Notes: a model not told the origin generated them from the sequence alone. A stretch of 64,000 nucleotides of DNA from an uncultured Litoreibacter sp. (GCA_947494645.1 CANLVO010000001.1:2343738-2407737), one strand, 5' to 3'; positions 44,938 through 55,001 are shown, counted from the first letter of the stretch. A program made the numbers and translations.

Positions 44938-45149
44938 ACAACCTCCCCTCTTTAAGCGCCCCATTGAGGAAATCTCGGTGGGACAAGACACATTAATGCC
45001 ACAATGCTATCGAAGTTGACCCTACGTCGCAATTTTTAAAAAGCTTGATATATCAGTCCATTGGGCGCGTGTGGGCTCGGAACTGCGCGAAACCGCCCCA
45101 AGCCACCGCTCTTACAGGATCACGCTTCTTAGGCCGATTCATCCTTAGA

Positions 45150-45359
45150 TTTGACCGTATCTGCACGGAAAACGCCCGCTTTTCATGAGATTTTGCCAGC
45201 GGAGGGCCTCCCTCAACGACTGGGACAGTTTCAGGCCGAACTGGTCAGAGCCTCGGAGAGGCGCGGTCGGGCGGCTATCGTGGATTGCAAACCATGCCGG
45301 ACAGCGCTCGGCTGTGCGGGACAAAGCAGCCACTTCGATAATACAGGTGATGTCCCGCT
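45150..45359. repeat. Possible dispersed intergenic element
   Basis: About 350 bases (45000-45359) carry no supported gene. The part beginning at GCCAGCGGAGGGCCTCCCTC and running through the GTTTCAGGCCGAACTGGTCAG block resembles, from memory, a sequence repeated between genes in roseobacter genomes. It may be a non-coding element or a degraded gene. It cannot be tested within this window. Confidence 0.3.
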
Positions 45360-45785
45360 CTATTGATACCCGTCTGGATCGTTTGGAGTGTTTAACAATG
45401 TGCCTTCAAAAGCGTCGAGATCATCAGTCATTTTCAGCCATGGCAACTTACTCTGCTTGTTGACGTGAAAAGTCGGTTTGAAATCTTGCGGGTGTTCGAG
45501 TGACGCAGCATAGAGGCTTATACCACCGGGATAGTGGTCGGCTTCGAATGCCACTGGTGACCCACACATCCCGCAAAAGTGCCTGAAAACACCTTTGGAG
45601 CTTTCATAGGTACGGGGTCTGTCACCGGTCCACTCAAAACTTTCTCTTGGCACACCGAACCACGCAACCACCGGCGCGGCACAATTCCGACGACAATCAT
45701 CGCAATGGCAATAGCACGCCCATGTTTGATCACCCTGGTAGATCCAGCTTGTTTTTTTACACAAACAATACCCGCGCGTCGCCAT
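45360..45785 (-). CDS. GFA / CENP-V-like zinc protein
   Basis: A 141-residue protein of the Gfa (glutathione-dependent formaldehyde-activating/CENP-V) superfamily. Zinc cysteines are arranged as GYCLC near the start, CYCHCDDCRRNCAAP in the next block and HFCGMCGSPVAFEADHYPGG later. Members bind zinc; enzymatic activity is often unproven. ATG at 45785 has GGAGGG upstream. It is on the same strand as the ribosomal genes and lies in the rpmD/rplO break. Confidence 0.87.
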   Translation of the reverse strand: MATRGYCLCKKTSWIYQGDQTWACYCHCDDCRRNCAAPVVAWFGVPRESFEWTGDRPRTYESSKGVFRHFCGMCGSPVAFEADHYPGGISLYAASLEHPQDFKPTFHVNKQSKLPWLKMTDDLDAFEGTLLNTPNDPDGYQ

Positions 45786-45968
45786 TGTATTTCCCTCCAT
45801 ACCTCCGGAAACCTAGGACGCAGGCGGGTATTGAGATAGAAATTTTTGGACTTTTCATCATCAGAAAACGTCGCAGCTCAGAGTCAATTTGGACTCAAAG
45901 CGGACATTCGTCCAACTCATTCATGGGATCGGAACCAAGTCAAAGGCGCCGGGCGGCGTCAAATGCAA

Positions 45969-45998
45969 AAACGCCCCGCAGTGTCCTGCGGGGCGTTT
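45969..45998 (-). terminator. Terminator after rpmD
   Basis: AAACGCCCCGCAG (45969-45981) pairs perfectly over 13 bases with CTGCGGGGCGTTT (45986-45998) across a four-base loop. On the minus strand it ends in TTTTT. It stands 48 bases after rpmD and should end the rpmC-rpmD transcript before it reaches the inserted genes. Confidence 0.92.
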
Positions 45999-46046
45999 GT
46001 TGTTGTTCTTCGAGGTCCCCGATGTCTCGGGGAGGATAGGGCTGGC

Positions 46047-46235
46047 TTAGCCTTTTTCCTCAATGATTTCGACCATGTGCGAGATGCTCTCGACCATGCC
46101 GCGGACGGACGGGGTGTCTTCCAGCTCGCGGGTGCGGTTCATTTTGTTCAGGCCAAGACCGATCAGGGTCGCGCGCTGTTTGGCGGGGCGACGGATGGGC
46201 GAGCCTACTTGTTTGACGACAATCGTTTTAGCCAT
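46047..46235 (-). CDS. rpmD: 50S ribosomal protein L30
   Basis: A 62-residue L30 ([40 protein letters not shown]). It follows rpsE after three bases, the normal spc order. It is the last gene of this ribosomal unit because a strong terminator follows. Confidence 0.97.
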   Translation of the reverse strand: MAKTIVVKQVGSPIRRPAKQRATLIGLGLNKMNRTRELEDTPSVRGMVESISHMVEIIEEKG

Positions 46236-46238
46236 GGT

Positions 46239-46814
46239 TTAGGCCTCCGCGTTTTCGGCTGGCGCGTCCGCCGCAGGGGCTTCGCCGCCCGTGCGCAGGA
46301 TGTCAGCAACTTTTTTGCCGCGACGCTGTGCGACCATGCGAGGCGAGGCTTCGCGGGTCAGGCCGTCCAGAGTGGCGCGGATCATGTTGTAAGGGTTCTG
46401 CGAGCCGATGGATTTGGCAACGACGTCTTGCACGCCCAGCATCTCGAACACGGCACGCATTGGACCACCGGCGATGATACCGGTACCTTGTGGTGCTGTG
46501 CGCATGACGACTTTACCAGCGCCGTGACGGCCGTTGGTGTCGTGGTGCAGGGTACGGCCTTCGCGCAGGGGTACGCGGACCATCTGGCGCTTGGCTTGCT
46601 CGGTGGCTTTGCGGATGGCCTCTGGGACCTCTTTCGCTTTGCCTTTTCCGAAACCGACGCGGCCTTTTTGGTCGCCTACGACGACGAGGGCTGCGAAGCC
46701 AAAGCGCTTACCGCCTTTAACTGTTTTGGAAACGCGGTTGATTGCAACCAAGCGATCCTGAAATTCTGGAGTTTCGTCGCGATCGCGGCGGCCCCGTCCT
46801 GGTTCTCTTGCCAT
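46239..46814 (-). CDS. rpsE: 30S ribosomal protein S5
   Basis: A 191-residue S5 with the double-stranded-RNA-binding part ([20 protein letters not shown]) and the core [20 protein letters not shown]. It carries an alanine-rich acidic tail ([16 protein letters not shown]). It is 104 bases after rplR, with a GGGGCGC/GCGCCCC hairpin (46894-46912) in between, near the rplR stop. Confidence 0.97.
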   Translation of the reverse strand: MAREPGRGRRDRDETPEFQDRLVAINRVSKTVKGGKRFGFAALVVVGDQKGRVGFGKGKAKEVPEAIRKATEQAKRQMVRVPLREGRTLHHDTNGRHGAGKVVMRTAPQGTGIIAGGPMRAVFEMLGVQDVVAKSIGSQNPYNMIRATLDGLTREASPRMVAQRRGKKVADILRTGGEAPAADAPAENAEA

Positions 46815-46918
46815 GTTGGCAGTCCTTTATGTCAGTCGCCTGAGCGGCGTTTTATGGTCAACCGCAGTGGGCTTGCACCCCCCGGTCATCGAAGGGGCGC
46901 TGGACGCGCCCCTCACAC

Positions 46919-47278
46919 TTAGATTTTCAGGCCGCCTTCGCGGGCAGCTTCGGCCAAGGCCTTGACCTTGCCGTGGAACAGGAAGCCGCCACGGTCGAAG
47001 TAAGCCTCGGTCACGCCGGCCTTTTTCGCACGTTTTGCGATTTCCGCGCCGACCTTCGTCGCCGCATCCACGTTGTTTTTGCCAACCAGACCCAGACCTT
47101 TTTCAAGGGTGGAGGCCGAGGCCACGGTATTGCCGTTTACATCGTCGATCAGCTGAACGGAGATGTTTTTGGACGAGCGGTGCACCGACAGGCGCATGCG
47201 GCCCGCGTTCACTTTGCGAAGTTTGTTCCGAACGCGCAGGCGGCGTTTGATGAACAGATCACGTTTGCTATTGGCCAT
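46919..47278 (-). CDS. rplR: 50S ribosomal protein L18
   Basis: A 119-residue L18 ([21 protein letters not shown]-terminal [20 protein letters not shown]). The ATG overlaps the rplF stop by one base (TAATG). A seven-base stem with five-base loop at 46894-46912 follows its stop and may shape the message before rpsE. Confidence 0.97.
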   Translation of the reverse strand: MANSKRDLFIKRRLRVRNKLRKVNAGRMRLSVHRSSKNISVQLIDDVNGNTVASASTLEKGLGLVGKNNVDAATKVGAEIAKRAKKAGVTEAYFDRGGFLFHGKVKALAEAAREGGLKI

Positions 47279-47811
47279 TACTTCTTCTTCCCTTCTTTGC
47301 GGAAGATGTACTCATCTTTGTACTTGATGCCTTTGCCTTTGTAGGGCTCTGGCTTGCGCCAAGCACGGATTTCCGCGGCGACCTGACCAACCTGCTGCTC
47401 GTCGATGCCCTCGATCACGATCTCGGTCTGCTTGGGAGCAGCGACGGTCACGCCTTCGGGCACTTCATAAACAACATCGTGGCTGAGGCCGAGGTTCAGC
47501 TTCAGGTTCTTGCCTTCCATTGCGGCACGGTAGCCAACGCCGCTGATCTCAAGCTCTTTCTTGAAACCGTCGGTGACACCGATCACCAGGTTGCCGATCC
47601 GCGTGCGGGACATGCCCCACTGCTGACGGGCGCGCTTGGACTTGCCACGGGGCTCCACAGAGATGACGTTGCCGTCCACGGTGATGGAGACATCATCGGT
47701 TGCCGTAAAGCTGCGCTGGCCTTTTGGGCCTTTGACCGACACCGTCTGACCGGAGACCGAGGCCTCCACGCCGGAGGGCAGGTCGACTGGTTTTTTACCA
47801 ATACGAGACAT
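47278..47811 (-). CDS. rplF: 50S ribosomal protein L6
   Basis: A 177-residue L6 ([21 protein letters not shown]-terminal [20 protein letters not shown]). Both L6 repeats are present. It follows rpsH after 11 bases and is coupled to rplR. Confidence 0.98.
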   Translation of the reverse strand: MSRIGKKPVDLPSGVEASVSGQTVSVKGPKGQRSFTATDDVSITVDGNVISVEPRGKSKRARQQWGMSRTRIGNLVIGVTDGFKKELEISGVGYRAAMEGKNLKLNLGLSHDVVYEVPEGVTVAAPKQTEIVIEGIDEQQVGQVAAEIRAWRKPEPYKGKGIKYKDEYIFRKEGKKK

Positions 47812-47822
47812 ATCAGCGCTCC

Positions 47823-48215
47823 TTAGAAGACGGTGCAGAGCACTTCGCCGCCGATATTCTGGGCGCGTGCATTTGCATCAGACATCACGCCTTTTGGCGT
47901 GCTGACAATCGACACACCCAGGCCCTGACGGACGGTTGGGATGTCTTTGGCACCAACGTAAACGCGGCGACCGGGCTTGGAGACCCGCTTCACTTCGCGA
48001 ATAACTGGCGTGCCTTCGTAATATTTCAGATCAATGTTCAAAGCCGGGTGACCATCTTTGCCAGTGGTGGACTCGTAGCCACGAATGTAGCCCTCATCCG
48101 CCAACACATCGAGAACCCATGCGCGCAGCTTGGAAGCTGGCGTTTCAACGGTGGCTTTGCCACGCAGTTGAGAGTTCCGGATACGGGTGAGCATATCTGC
48201 GATAGGATCGTTCAT
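47823..48215 (-). CDS. rpsH: 30S ribosomal protein S8
   Basis: A 130-residue S8 ([21 protein letters not shown]-terminal [20 protein letters not shown]). In E. coli S8 is the translational repressor of the spc operon; the same might apply here to the shortened unit. Confidence 0.98.
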   Translation of the reverse strand: MNDPIADMLTRIRNSQLRGKATVETPASKLRAWVLDVLADEGYIRGYESTTGKDGHPALNIDLKYYEGTPVIREVKRVSKPGRRVYVGAKDIPTVRQGLGVSIVSTPKGVMSDANARAQNIGGEVLCTVF

Positions 48216-48227
48216 TGATATACCTCC

Positions 48228-48533
48228 TTACCAGCTTGACTTAACCATGCCGGGGATTTGGCCGGCAGAGCCAAGATCCCGCAGCGCGATCCGGGAAATC
48301 TTCAGCTTACGGTAGTAAGCGTGAGGACGGCCGGTCAGCTGGCAGCGGTTGTGAAGACGGACAGCGGAGGAGTTGCGGGGCAACTCGGCCAGTTTCAGAC
48401 GCGCCTTGAAGCGCTCTTCCATGGGTTTCTCGCGGTCGTTTGCAATTGCCAGAAGGGCAGCACGCTTGGCGGCGTATTTCTTCACCAGACGTTCCCGCTT
48501 CTTCTCGCGTTCGATCATGCTTTTCTTAGCCAT
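48228..48533 (-). CDS. rpsN: 30S ribosomal protein S14
   Basis: A 101-residue S14 of the long zinc-free type ([39 protein letters not shown]). The CxxC zinc motifs of the short type are absent. It is placed between rplE and rpsH as usual. Confidence 0.98.
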   Translation of the reverse strand: MAKKSMIEREKKRERLVKKYAAKRAALLAIANDREKPMEERFKARLKLAELPRNSSAVRLHNRCQLTGRPHAYYRKLKISRIALRDLGSAGQIPGMVKSSW

Positions 48534-48554
48534 GTCTTTTCTCCTGTCCCGCGC

Positions 48555-49118
48555 TTAGTTGCTGAAAGGCATGTTGAAGGCTTTCAACAGGCTTTTCGCT
48601 TCAGCGTCGGTGGGTGCGGTGGTGCAGATGATGATGTCCATGCCCCAGGCTTCGTCGATTTTATCAAAATCGATCTCTGGGAACACGATATGCTCTTTCA
48701 GGCCCATGGCGTAGTTGCCGCGGCCATCGAAAGACTTGCCTGACACGCCGCGGAAGTCGCGGATGCGGGGCATTGCAATCGTGATCAAACGATCAAGGAA
48801 TTCATACATCTTCTCACCGCGCAGGGTGACCTTGGCGCCGACGGGCATTTCCTCACGCAGGCGGAAGCCGGCGATGGATTTCTTGGCCCGTGTGACCATG
48901 GCCTTCTGGCCGGAGATCGCAGTCAGATCAGCCGCAGCCGACAGAGGCTTCTTGCTGTCTTTGACAGCCGCCCGGCCTGCGCCGATGTTCAGCACGATTT
49001 TCTCCAGACGCGGGATCTGCATGTCGTTCTTGTAGGAGAATTCCTCCTTCAGAGCGGCGCGGATCGCGCTGTCATAGACCGCCTTCAGACGCGGTGTGTA
49101 GTTTGCTTCGTCCAACAT
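48555..49118 (-). CDS. rplE: 50S ribosomal protein L5
   Basis: A 187-residue L5 ([40 protein letters not shown]). It binds 5S rRNA. Its ATG overlaps the rplX stop by one base (TGATG). Confidence 0.98.
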   Translation of the reverse strand: MLDEANYTPRLKAVYDSAIRAALKEEFSYKNDMQIPRLEKIVLNIGAGRAAVKDSKKPLSAAADLTAISGQKAMVTRAKKSIAGFRLREEMPVGAKVTLRGEKMYEFLDRLITIAMPRIRDFRGVSGKSFDGRGNYAMGLKEHIVFPEIDFDKIDEAWGMDIIICTTAPTDAEAKSLLKAFNMPFSN

Positions 49119-49423
49119 CAGATCACGTCTCCTGTTGTCTTGGCGTAGCGCACCTTCTTGTCGCCATCCATTTTGAAGCCAACGCGGGTTGCTTTGCCTT
49201 TGGCGTCAACCAGCGCAAGGTTCGACAGCTGGATCGGCATCGCCTTTGGCTGGCGGCCGCCCTGGTCGTTCTGGCTTTGCTTGACGTGGCGGATCGCGAT
49301 GTTGATCCCGTCCACAACGGCTTTACCGGTCTTGGGGTCGACGGACTGAATTTTGCCCTTCTTGCCCTTGTCCTTGCCGGTCAGCACGATGACTTCGTCA
49401 CCGGATTTCAGTTTAGCGGCCAT
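49118..49423 (-). CDS. rplX: 50S ribosomal protein L24
   Basis: A 101-residue L24 with the KOW motif ([20 protein letters not shown]). It lies two bases after rplN and is coupled to rplE. Confidence 0.98.
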   Translation of the reverse strand: MAAKLKSGDEVIVLTGKDKGKKGKIQSVDPKTGKAVVDGINIAIRHVKQSQNDQGGRQPKAMPIQLSNLALVDAKGKATRVGFKMDGDKKVRYAKTTGDVI

Positions 49424-49425
49424 GA

Positions 49426-49794
49426 TTACAGCACCTCCGGAGCGAGCGAGATGATTTTCATGAAGTTCTTGGCGCGCAGCTCGCGAACAACTGGCCCGAA
49501 GATACGAGTGCCAATAGGCTCGCCCGTGTTATTCAGGATAACAGCGGCGTTGCGGTCAAAACGAATGGCGGTGCCGTCTTCGCGACGGACCTCTTTGGAC
49601 GTGCGAACAACGACTGCCTTGCGGACGTCGCCTTTCTTAACACGGCCACGTGGAATGGCTTCCTTTACCGACACGACAATAATGTCGCCGACGGACGCAT
49701 ATTTGCGCTTGGAGCCACCCAGAACCTTAATGCACTGAACACGGCGAGCGCCGCTGTTGTCAGCCACATCAAGATTGGTCTGCATCTGGATCAT
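49426..49794 (-). CDS. rplN: 50S ribosomal protein L14
   Basis: A 122-residue L14 ([40 protein letters not shown]). Full family length. It follows rpsQ after 61 bases. Confidence 0.98.
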   Translation of the reverse strand: MIQMQTNLDVADNSGARRVQCIKVLGGSKRKYASVGDIIVVSVKEAIPRGRVKKGDVRKAVVVRTSKEVRREDGTAIRFDRNAAVILNNTGEPIGTRIFGPVVRELRAKNFMKIISLAPEVL

Positions 49795-49855
49795 GTGATG
49801 TCTCCCGACCTTTGGGGACGCGTCTTATCAGCGCCCCACGGTTTCGTGGTATTGG

Positions 49856-50089
49856 TTAGGCCTTTTCGAGGACTTCCCAACGTTTGGTTTTCGACTTTGG
49901 TGCACATTCCTGAATGCGGACGGTGTCGCCCACGTTGAATGCGTTATTCTCATCGTGGGCCCGGTATTTCTTGGACTTACGGATGGTCTTCTTCAGAACG
50001 GGGTGTGTGAAGCGACGCTCAACGGAAACGGTAACGGTTTGCGCGTTTTGGTTGCTGGTGACGGTGCCGGACAGGATACGCTTAGGCAT
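49856..50089 (-). CDS. rpsQ: 30S ribosomal protein S17
   Basis: A 77-residue S17 ([40 protein letters not shown]). It follows rpmC after four bases. Confidence 0.98.
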   Translation of the reverse strand: MPKRILSGTVTSNQNAQTVTVSVERRFTHPVLKKTIRKSKKYRAHDENNAFNVGDTVRIQECAPKSKTKRWEVLEKA

Positions 50090-50093
50090 ATTC

Positions 50094-50300
50094 TCAAGCC
50101 TCCTTGGCGGCGTCGGCCGCTTTTTCGTTCAGAATGGTTTTTACACGGGCCGTGTCGCGTTTGACCGCGCGCATACGTGCCGTGCTCTCAAGTTGGCCGG
50201 TGGCCTGCTGGAAACGCAGGTTGAAAGCCTCTTTTTTCAGGGTAGCCAGCTCTTCATTGAGCTGATCTGCGGTTTTTTCACGCAGTTCAGTGGCGTTCAT
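50094..50300 (-). CDS. rpmC: 50S ribosomal protein L29
   Basis: A 68-residue L29 ([40 protein letters not shown]). An ATG two codons earlier sits only two bases from AGGA, whereas the chosen ATG is eight bases from it. Normally rpmC follows rplP directly; here 3.5 kb of other genes intervene, so this is the first gene of its transcription unit. Confidence 0.96.
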   Translation of the reverse strand: MNATELREKTADQLNEELATLKKEAFNLRFQQATGQLESTARMRAVKRDTARVKTILNEKAADAAKEA

Positions 50301-50380
50301 AGCCATGTTCCTTTTTCATACACTGGAGAGCCGCCTAAGCGCGTGACCCTGATTCCAGTGGAGTGGGTGTAGAAGTGGTG

Positions 50381-50409
50381 CGTTTAGAGCGGCTGGATGC
50401 GCATTGCAA
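50381..50409 (-). promoter_or_regulatory. Candidate promoter for the rpmC-to-rpmD unit
   Basis: On the minus strand TTGCAA (50404-50409) is followed after 17 bases by TAAACG (50381-50386), about 80 bases before rpmC. The unit needs a promoter here because rplP is over 3 kb upstream and the intervening genes are mostly on the other strand. Confidence 0.45.
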
Positions 50410-50673
50410 CCCCATTTGAACCAATCTCCGCAGGTCTTTGCCGCCTGACCCGCCGCATCGCCCGAAAATCCGCCGGCGGACCGGTGAAATGCAGGTCTGA
50501 CTTGGCCTGCTTACGCAAAATCGAACAAGATTGCCTCGTTATTGCCACAATTTCTTGGCTCTAAACAGATGGCCGCCGATCTGCCCCGGACCCACGGCCC
50601 AATACAAGAGGCACAGCAGAATAGTACCGAGTTAAATCGCTCAGTCGAGCGGGCTAAATCGAGGTGGCCTCCC

Positions 50674-51732
50674 GTGAGCCCACAAACAATTGGCGTCAAA
50701 CCGACGCTTGAAGGCATTCAGCTTGGACGCGGCATTGCCGCGCTTTTGGTCGTGGCCTATCACGTCAACGACTACCTGATCCCCGACCGCATCCTGAACG
50801 GGGTGCAGGGCGCGGCTGCCTTCAACATGGGCTACGCGGGCGTCGACTTCTTCTTCGTGCTGTCGGGCTTCATCATTTACTACATTCACCACGCCCATGC
50901 CTCCCGCCCCGACCTACTCGGCGCGTTCCTGTGGAAGCGCTTCACCCGGATTTACCCGCTGTTCTGGGCGGTGTTCGCCGCGTTGATGCTTTTGTATATC
51001 GCCTTCCCTGACCGCGGACCCGAAAACGCCCGGGACCCGTTCTACATCCTGACCGGCTTCCTGATCTGGCCGACAGAGCATGTCCCCATCGTGCAGGTCG
51101 CCTGGACGCTGGAGTTCGAGCTGCTGTTTTACGCTATGTTCGCGCTGATCATCCTGAATGCCCGTGCCGGGTTGTGGGTGTTTGCCGCGTGGATGGCGCT
51201 GAGTGCCGCCAACCTGACGCTAGCCTTTGACAGCTACCCGGCGTCGTTCCTGTTTTCGCCGCGCAACCTGCAATTCTTGATGGGCATCGGGGTCGCCTGG
51301 CTGCTGCTGCAGGGCCGGATCACCCAGCATTTGGCCCTGTTCGTCATCGGCCTCGCCGCGTTTCTAGCAACCGGGTTGGGAGAGGCTTACGGGCTGCACA
51401 GCTGGCCGCTGGGCGCCAAGGTGCTGGGCTACGGCATAGGCGCGTCGCTGATGGTTGCCGGCCTAACCGCGCCGCGGCTCGCCCTGCCCCGGTTGGCGCT
51501 GCTCTTGGGCGATGCCAGCTACTCGATCTATCTGGTGCATCTGCCCGCTCTGACCCTGAGCCTTGTTGCGGTGAAACGCATTCCGGGCATCGAAGATGTC
51601 TCCGCGAACCTGCTGCTGGCAGGGCTGGTGGTGCTGGCTGCCGCGGTGGGCGTGGCCGTGCATCTCTGGGTGGAGAAGCCGCTGATCGCATGGGCAAGGC
51701 GGCTGCAGGGCTCGGTTCGCGCGACGGCATAG
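50674..51732 (+). CDS. Acyltransferase 3 family membrane protein
   Basis: A protein of about 352 residues with roughly ten hydrophobic helices. Family motifs are QLGRGIAALLVVAYHVNDYL near the start (catalytic-type histidine), GVDFFFVLSGFIIYY and the FTRIYPLFW segment, with SYSIYLVHLPAL near the end. Such proteins O-acylate surface sugars or peptidoglycan. The open frame extends to ATG 50542 or 50569, but GTG at 50674 with GAGGTGG upstream fits the family N-terminus better. It lies in the rpmC/rplP break, divergent from rpmC. Confidence 0.85.
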   Translation: MSPQTIGVKPTLEGIQLGRGIAALLVVAYHVNDYLIPDRILNGVQGAAAFNMGYAGVDFFFVLSGFIIYYIHHAHASRPDLLGAFLWKRFTRIYPLFWAVFAALMLLYIAFPDRGPENARDPFYILTGFLIWPTEHVPIVQVAWTLEFELLFYAMFALIILNARAGLWVFAAWMALSAANLTLAFDSYPASFLFSPRNLQFLMGIGVAWLLLQGRITQHLALFVIGLAAFLATGLGEAYGLHSWPLGAKVLGYGIGASLMVAGLTAPRLALPRLALLLGDASYSIYLVHLPALTLSLVAVKRIPGIEDVSANLLLAGLVVLAAAVGVAVHLWVEKPLIAWARRLQGSVRATA

Positions 51733-51774
51733 CTGGCCCTCGCACTGCCCCGTGGCTTGGGCTAAGAAGGCCGC

Positions 51775-52383
51775 ATGTCACAGATCAAATCGCTCTTCGT
51801 CACCCGCCTCTACCACGCCAAGCTCGCGGGCATCGACCCGGCCGAGCTGGAGGCGTCGTGCTTCTCCATCGCGCAAGACGACGAGGCGGGTCAGGAGTGG
51901 TGCGACCGGGAGGGGTTTCCGGGCTATACGTCCTATGCCTCGCTGACCGACCTGCCGTGGCGGTTTCCGATCTTCAAGGACCTTGTCAGAGTGCTCGATA
52001 AACATGTCGCGGCCTTTGCAAAGGACGCGCAGTTCAACCTTGATGGGCGGGACCTGAAGCTTGAAGACATCTGGATCAACATCCTGCCCGAGGGCGGCAT
52101 CCACACATCGCATATCCACCCCCATTCCGTGGTCTCGGGCACCTGCTACGTGGCGATCCCGGCTGAAGGCTCGGCTATCAAGTTCGAGGACCCTCGGTCC
52201 CAGATGATGATGGCCGCCCCGGCCCGCCTGCCTGAGGCCCGCGAAGAGATGCGACAATTCCATTACGTGGCCCCCAAGGTGGGCGACGTGCTCTTGTGGG
52301 AAAGCTGGCTGCGCCATGAGGTGCCGATGAACATGTCCGAGGAAGACCGCGTCTCTGTCAGCTTCAATTACAATTGGAGCTAA
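51775..52383 (+). CDS. 2OG-Fe(II) oxygenase-like protein (TIGR02466/PF13759 type)
   Basis: A 202-residue protein with the pattern of the putative 2OG-Fe(II) oxygenase family: IWINILPEGGIHTSHIHPHS, SGTCYVAIPAEGSAIKFEDP, then LLWESWLRHEVPMNMSEEDR with SVSFNYNW at the C-terminus. His residues in the first and third blocks and Arg/Ser near the end are candidate iron and oxoglutarate ligands. It follows the acyltransferase by 42 bases on the same strand. Substrate unknown. Confidence 0.8.
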   Translation: MSQIKSLFVTRLYHAKLAGIDPAELEASCFSIAQDDEAGQEWCDREGFPGYTSYASLTDLPWRFPIFKDLVRVLDKHVAAFAKDAQFNLDGRDLKLEDIWINILPEGGIHTSHIHPHSVVSGTCYVAIPAEGSAIKFEDPRSQMMMAAPARLPEAREEMRQFHYVAPKVGDVLLWESWLRHEVPMNMSEEDRVSVSFNYNWS

Positions 52384-52453
52384 TTTCCCAACGGGATCTC
52401 AAGACCTCTGCGCCATACCCCCGATTGCAACGACGCAAACGGGGCCTGCCAGA

Positions 52454-53140
52454 ATGGCGCGATATATAGCATTTTGCCTTTGGATGACTTGTCTGCTGCC
52501 GCACCCGGTGGCGGCGCAGAACGGCTCGCTCTTTGTACAACGGGCAGGGGCAACACTGGCCGCCACATCGGCGGGCAGCCTGTTTCAACGCGCCTCCGTG
52601 CATGGGTTTATATCCCCGCTGCCTGATACTGGGCCTGACACTGGCGATGTTGCCAGCGGTGCGCTGCCTTCAGAAGTAGCCGCGCTTCTGGACCTGATCG
52701 CCTTGGCGGAGGCCGGGCCTGCGGGGTATAACGCCGTGCAACATGGCGCGCGCATCCGGCCTTTGGATCATCCGACCCAACTGACCCTTGGGGAGATTTT
52801 CGACTGGATCAAAGCCACCCCCGGCCAGCCTCACGCCATCGGCCGCTACCAGTTCATCCCCGCCACCCTGCGCCGTCTGGTGTGGATCAAGGGCTATGGC
52901 CCTGCGACCCGGTTCTCCCCCGAAGTGCAGGACCGGCTGGCGCTGATCTTGTTGAAAGAGGCCGGGCTGGAGGCGTTTCAGACCCGCGCCTTGCCCCGCC
53001 GTACCTTCATGAAAAACCTCGCCCGCATCTGGGCCGGCCTGCCATTGCCCAACGGGCGTTCTTATTATGCAGGCTACGCAGGGAACAGAGCCACGATGAG
53101 CTTCGCGCGGTTTGAAGAGGGGATAGAGGCGGTGTTCTGA
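52454..53140 (+). CDS. Secreted lysozyme-like (muramidase) protein
   Basis: A 228-residue exported protein. The signal peptide is MARYIAFCLWMTCLLPHPVA with cleavage after AA near residue 21. The C-terminal half has lysozyme-fold features: LLDLIALAEAGPAGYNAVQH (Glu is a catalytic candidate), TLGEIFDWIKAT and AIGRYQFIPATLRRLV, as in phage-type muramidases and GH104-like enzymes. It probably acts on peptidoglycan in the periplasm. It is the third rightward gene in this inserted block. Confidence 0.78.
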   Translation: MARYIAFCLWMTCLLPHPVAAQNGSLFVQRAGATLAATSAGSLFQRASVHGFISPLPDTGPDTGDVASGALPSEVAALLDLIALAEAGPAGYNAVQHGARIRPLDHPTQLTLGEIFDWIKATPGQPHAIGRYQFIPATLRRLVWIKGYGPATRFSPEVQDRLALILLKEAGLEAFQTRALPRRTFMKNLARIWAGLPLPNGRSYYAGYAGNRATMSFARFEEGIEAVF

Positions 53141-53281
53141 GGTGTTGTTAAAGAGTTCTGTCTGTTGGCACACCAGATTCAGGAACGGTGGGGCCAAAAG
53201 TGGCAACTAGAAGACGACGCCTGCCATGATCCAACCCGCAAGACTTGCCAACTGAGGTCGAGACGCACTTAGGAAACGACA

Positions 53282-53704
53282 TCAAAGATAATAAATGAAT
53301 GACAAAATTCTAAGGAGTAGCGCCGTCAAACCCGCAGCGAAAAGAAACCCAAGCCATAACAAATATGTCTTAATATTCTTGAGCCTTATGCTTTCACCTG
53401 CAGGCGCAAAATAGGCAAGTCCATTGCTCAAACGACCAGATGCTTTGACGACCAGCCATAAAAAAACCCAACCAACTGCAACAAGACCGATGGTCAACCC
53501 GGAGGCGATATCATGCAACATTTCCCTTAGAGGGCCGGTGCCAGAACCCGAAGTTTCAAATGCAATCAAACCAGTGAATATGACGAGGTAAGCTGAGATT
53601 AGAAGGATGAAAAGCTGCGCTAGAAACTTTATGAAGTCGTAGCTAAGATCAATCTGCTTTTCGACATAGAGCGCGCTGTCAGCAGTTGGTTTCGTGTTAT
53701 TCAT
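53282..53704 (-). CDS. Small membrane protein of unknown function
   Basis: A 140-residue protein with three clear hydrophobic helices (FLAQLFILLISAYLVIFTGL; IGLVAVGWVFLWLVV; YLLWLGFLFAAGLTALLLRI). No family was recognised. ATG at 53704 has GGGGGAA upstream; an extended frame upstream has no support. Its base composition is more AT-rich than the ribosomal genes, suggesting separate origin. It is on the ribosomal strand between rplP and the rightward block. Confidence 0.65.
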   Translation of the reverse strand: MNNTKPTADSALYVEKQIDLSYDFIKFLAQLFILLISAYLVIFTGLIAFETSGSGTGPLREMLHDIASGLTIGLVAVGWVFLWLVVKASGRLSNGLAYFAPAGESIRLKNIKTYLLWLGFLFAAGLTALLLRILSFIYYL

Positions 53705-53840
53705 ATCAGTTCCCCCAAGAAGATAACCCCCACCGCTTACACGGAGGGGGTTGGGATTTCTACTGGGAGCTGGGCACCTAGAGTTTCTACCGGATGACGC
53801 TCTCGGTAAGTTTTCGGAGAAAACTGACCTGCCGCGCACT

Positions 53841-53865
53841 CATTGAAAGGCAAAGCCTTTCAATG
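53841..53865 (-). other. Perfect hairpin directly after rplP
   Basis: CATTGAAAGGC (53841-53851) and GCCTTTCAATG (53855-53865) pair over 11 bases with a three-base loop, starting one base after the rplP stop. There is no U-tract, so it is better read as a 3'-end stabilising or processing hairpin than as a classical terminator. Confidence 0.6.
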
Positions 53866-53866
53866 G

Positions 53867-54280
53867 TTACCAGTCCTCGCGGACCACCACCCGCGTCTTG
53901 ATCGGCAGCTTCATTGCAGCCAGGCGCAGGGCTTCGCGGGCGACGGCGTCGTTGACACCGTCGATCTCGAACATCATGCGGCCGGGTTTGACTTTGCAGG
54001 CCCAGAAATCGACAGAGCCTTTACCTTTACCCATCCGAACTTCGATGGGCTTCGAGGTAACGGGCAGGTCCGGGAAGATCCGGATCCACACGCGGCCTTG
54101 GCGTTTCATGTGACGTGTCATGGCACGACGGGCAGCCTCGATCTGGCGCGCGGTGATGCGCTCCGGCTCGGTGGCTTTCAGACCATAGGTGCCGAAGTTC
54201 AGGTCAGACCCGCCCTTCGCCAGACCCTTGATCCGGCCTTTGTGCATTTTGCGGAATTTCGTCCGTTTTGGCTGTAGCAT
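53867..54280 (-). CDS. rplP: 50S ribosomal protein L16
   Basis: A 137-residue L16 ([40 protein letters not shown]). It follows rpsC after 13 bases and ends in a perfect hairpin; rpmC, its usual downstream partner, is 3.5 kb away. Confidence 0.98.
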   Translation of the reverse strand: MLQPKRTKFRKMHKGRIKGLAKGGSDLNFGTYGLKATEPERITARQIEAARRAMTRHMKRQGRVWIRIFPDLPVTSKPIEVRMGKGKGSVDFWACKVKPGRMMFEIDGVNDAVAREALRLAAMKLPIKTRVVVREDW

Positions 54281-54293
54281 TTAAGTGTCCCCC

Positions 54294-55001
54294 TTAGCGA
54301 CGACCGCCGGCACCGCGAGGTGCTGGGCCGTCTTGGAGTTCTTGTTGCTTACGGTCACGTGCCTGTGGATCGTGCTCCATGATCTCGCCTTTGAAGATCC
54401 AGGTCTTGATCCCGATGATGCCATAGGCGGTCATCGCTTCGACATGTGCGTAATCGATATCGGCACGCAGCGTGTGCAGGGGCACGCGGCCCTCGCGGTA
54501 CCATTCGGTCCGGGCGATCTCTGCGCCCCCAAGACGACCTGCGAGGTTGACCCGGATACCCAAGGCCCCCATGCGCATGGCGTTTTGAACGGCACGTTTC
54601 ATCGCACGACGGAAGGAGACACGGCGCTCCAGCTGTTGCGCGATGCTTTCGCCAACCAGTGCGGCGTCCAGCTCAGGCTTGCGGACCTCAAGGATGTTGA
54701 GGTGCAGTTCGCTGTCGGTGAACGCAGACAGCTTCTTGCGCAGGGTCTCGATATCGGCGCCTTTTTTGCCGATGATGACGCCCGGGCGCGCTGTGTGGAT
54801 CGTGACGCGGCACTTCTTGTGCGGACGCTCGATGATCACACGGCTGATGCCGGCTTGCTTACACTCTTTGTTGATGAACTCGCGCATTTTGATGTCTTCC
54901 AGCAGAAGATCACCGAAATCGGCGGAGTTCGCGTACCAGCGGCTGTCCCAGGTGCGGTTGACCTGAAGGCGCATGCCGATCGGGTTTACTTTGTTACCCA
55001 T
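54294..55001 (-). CDS. rpsC: 30S ribosomal protein S3
   Basis: A 235-residue S3 ([20 protein letters not shown]), with KH domain [17 protein letters not shown] and C-terminal [20 protein letters not shown]. Its ATG overlaps the rplV stop by one base (TAATG). Confidence 0.98.
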   Translation of the reverse strand: MGNKVNPIGMRLQVNRTWDSRWYANSADFGDLLLEDIKMREFINKECKQAGISRVIIERPHKKCRVTIHTARPGVIIGKKGADIETLRKKLSAFTDSELHLNILEVRKPELDAALVGESIAQQLERRVSFRRAMKRAVQNAMRMGALGIRVNLAGRLGGAEIARTEWYREGRVPLHTLRADIDYAHVEAMTAYGIIGIKTWIFKGEIMEHDPQARDRKQQELQDGPAPRGAGGRR

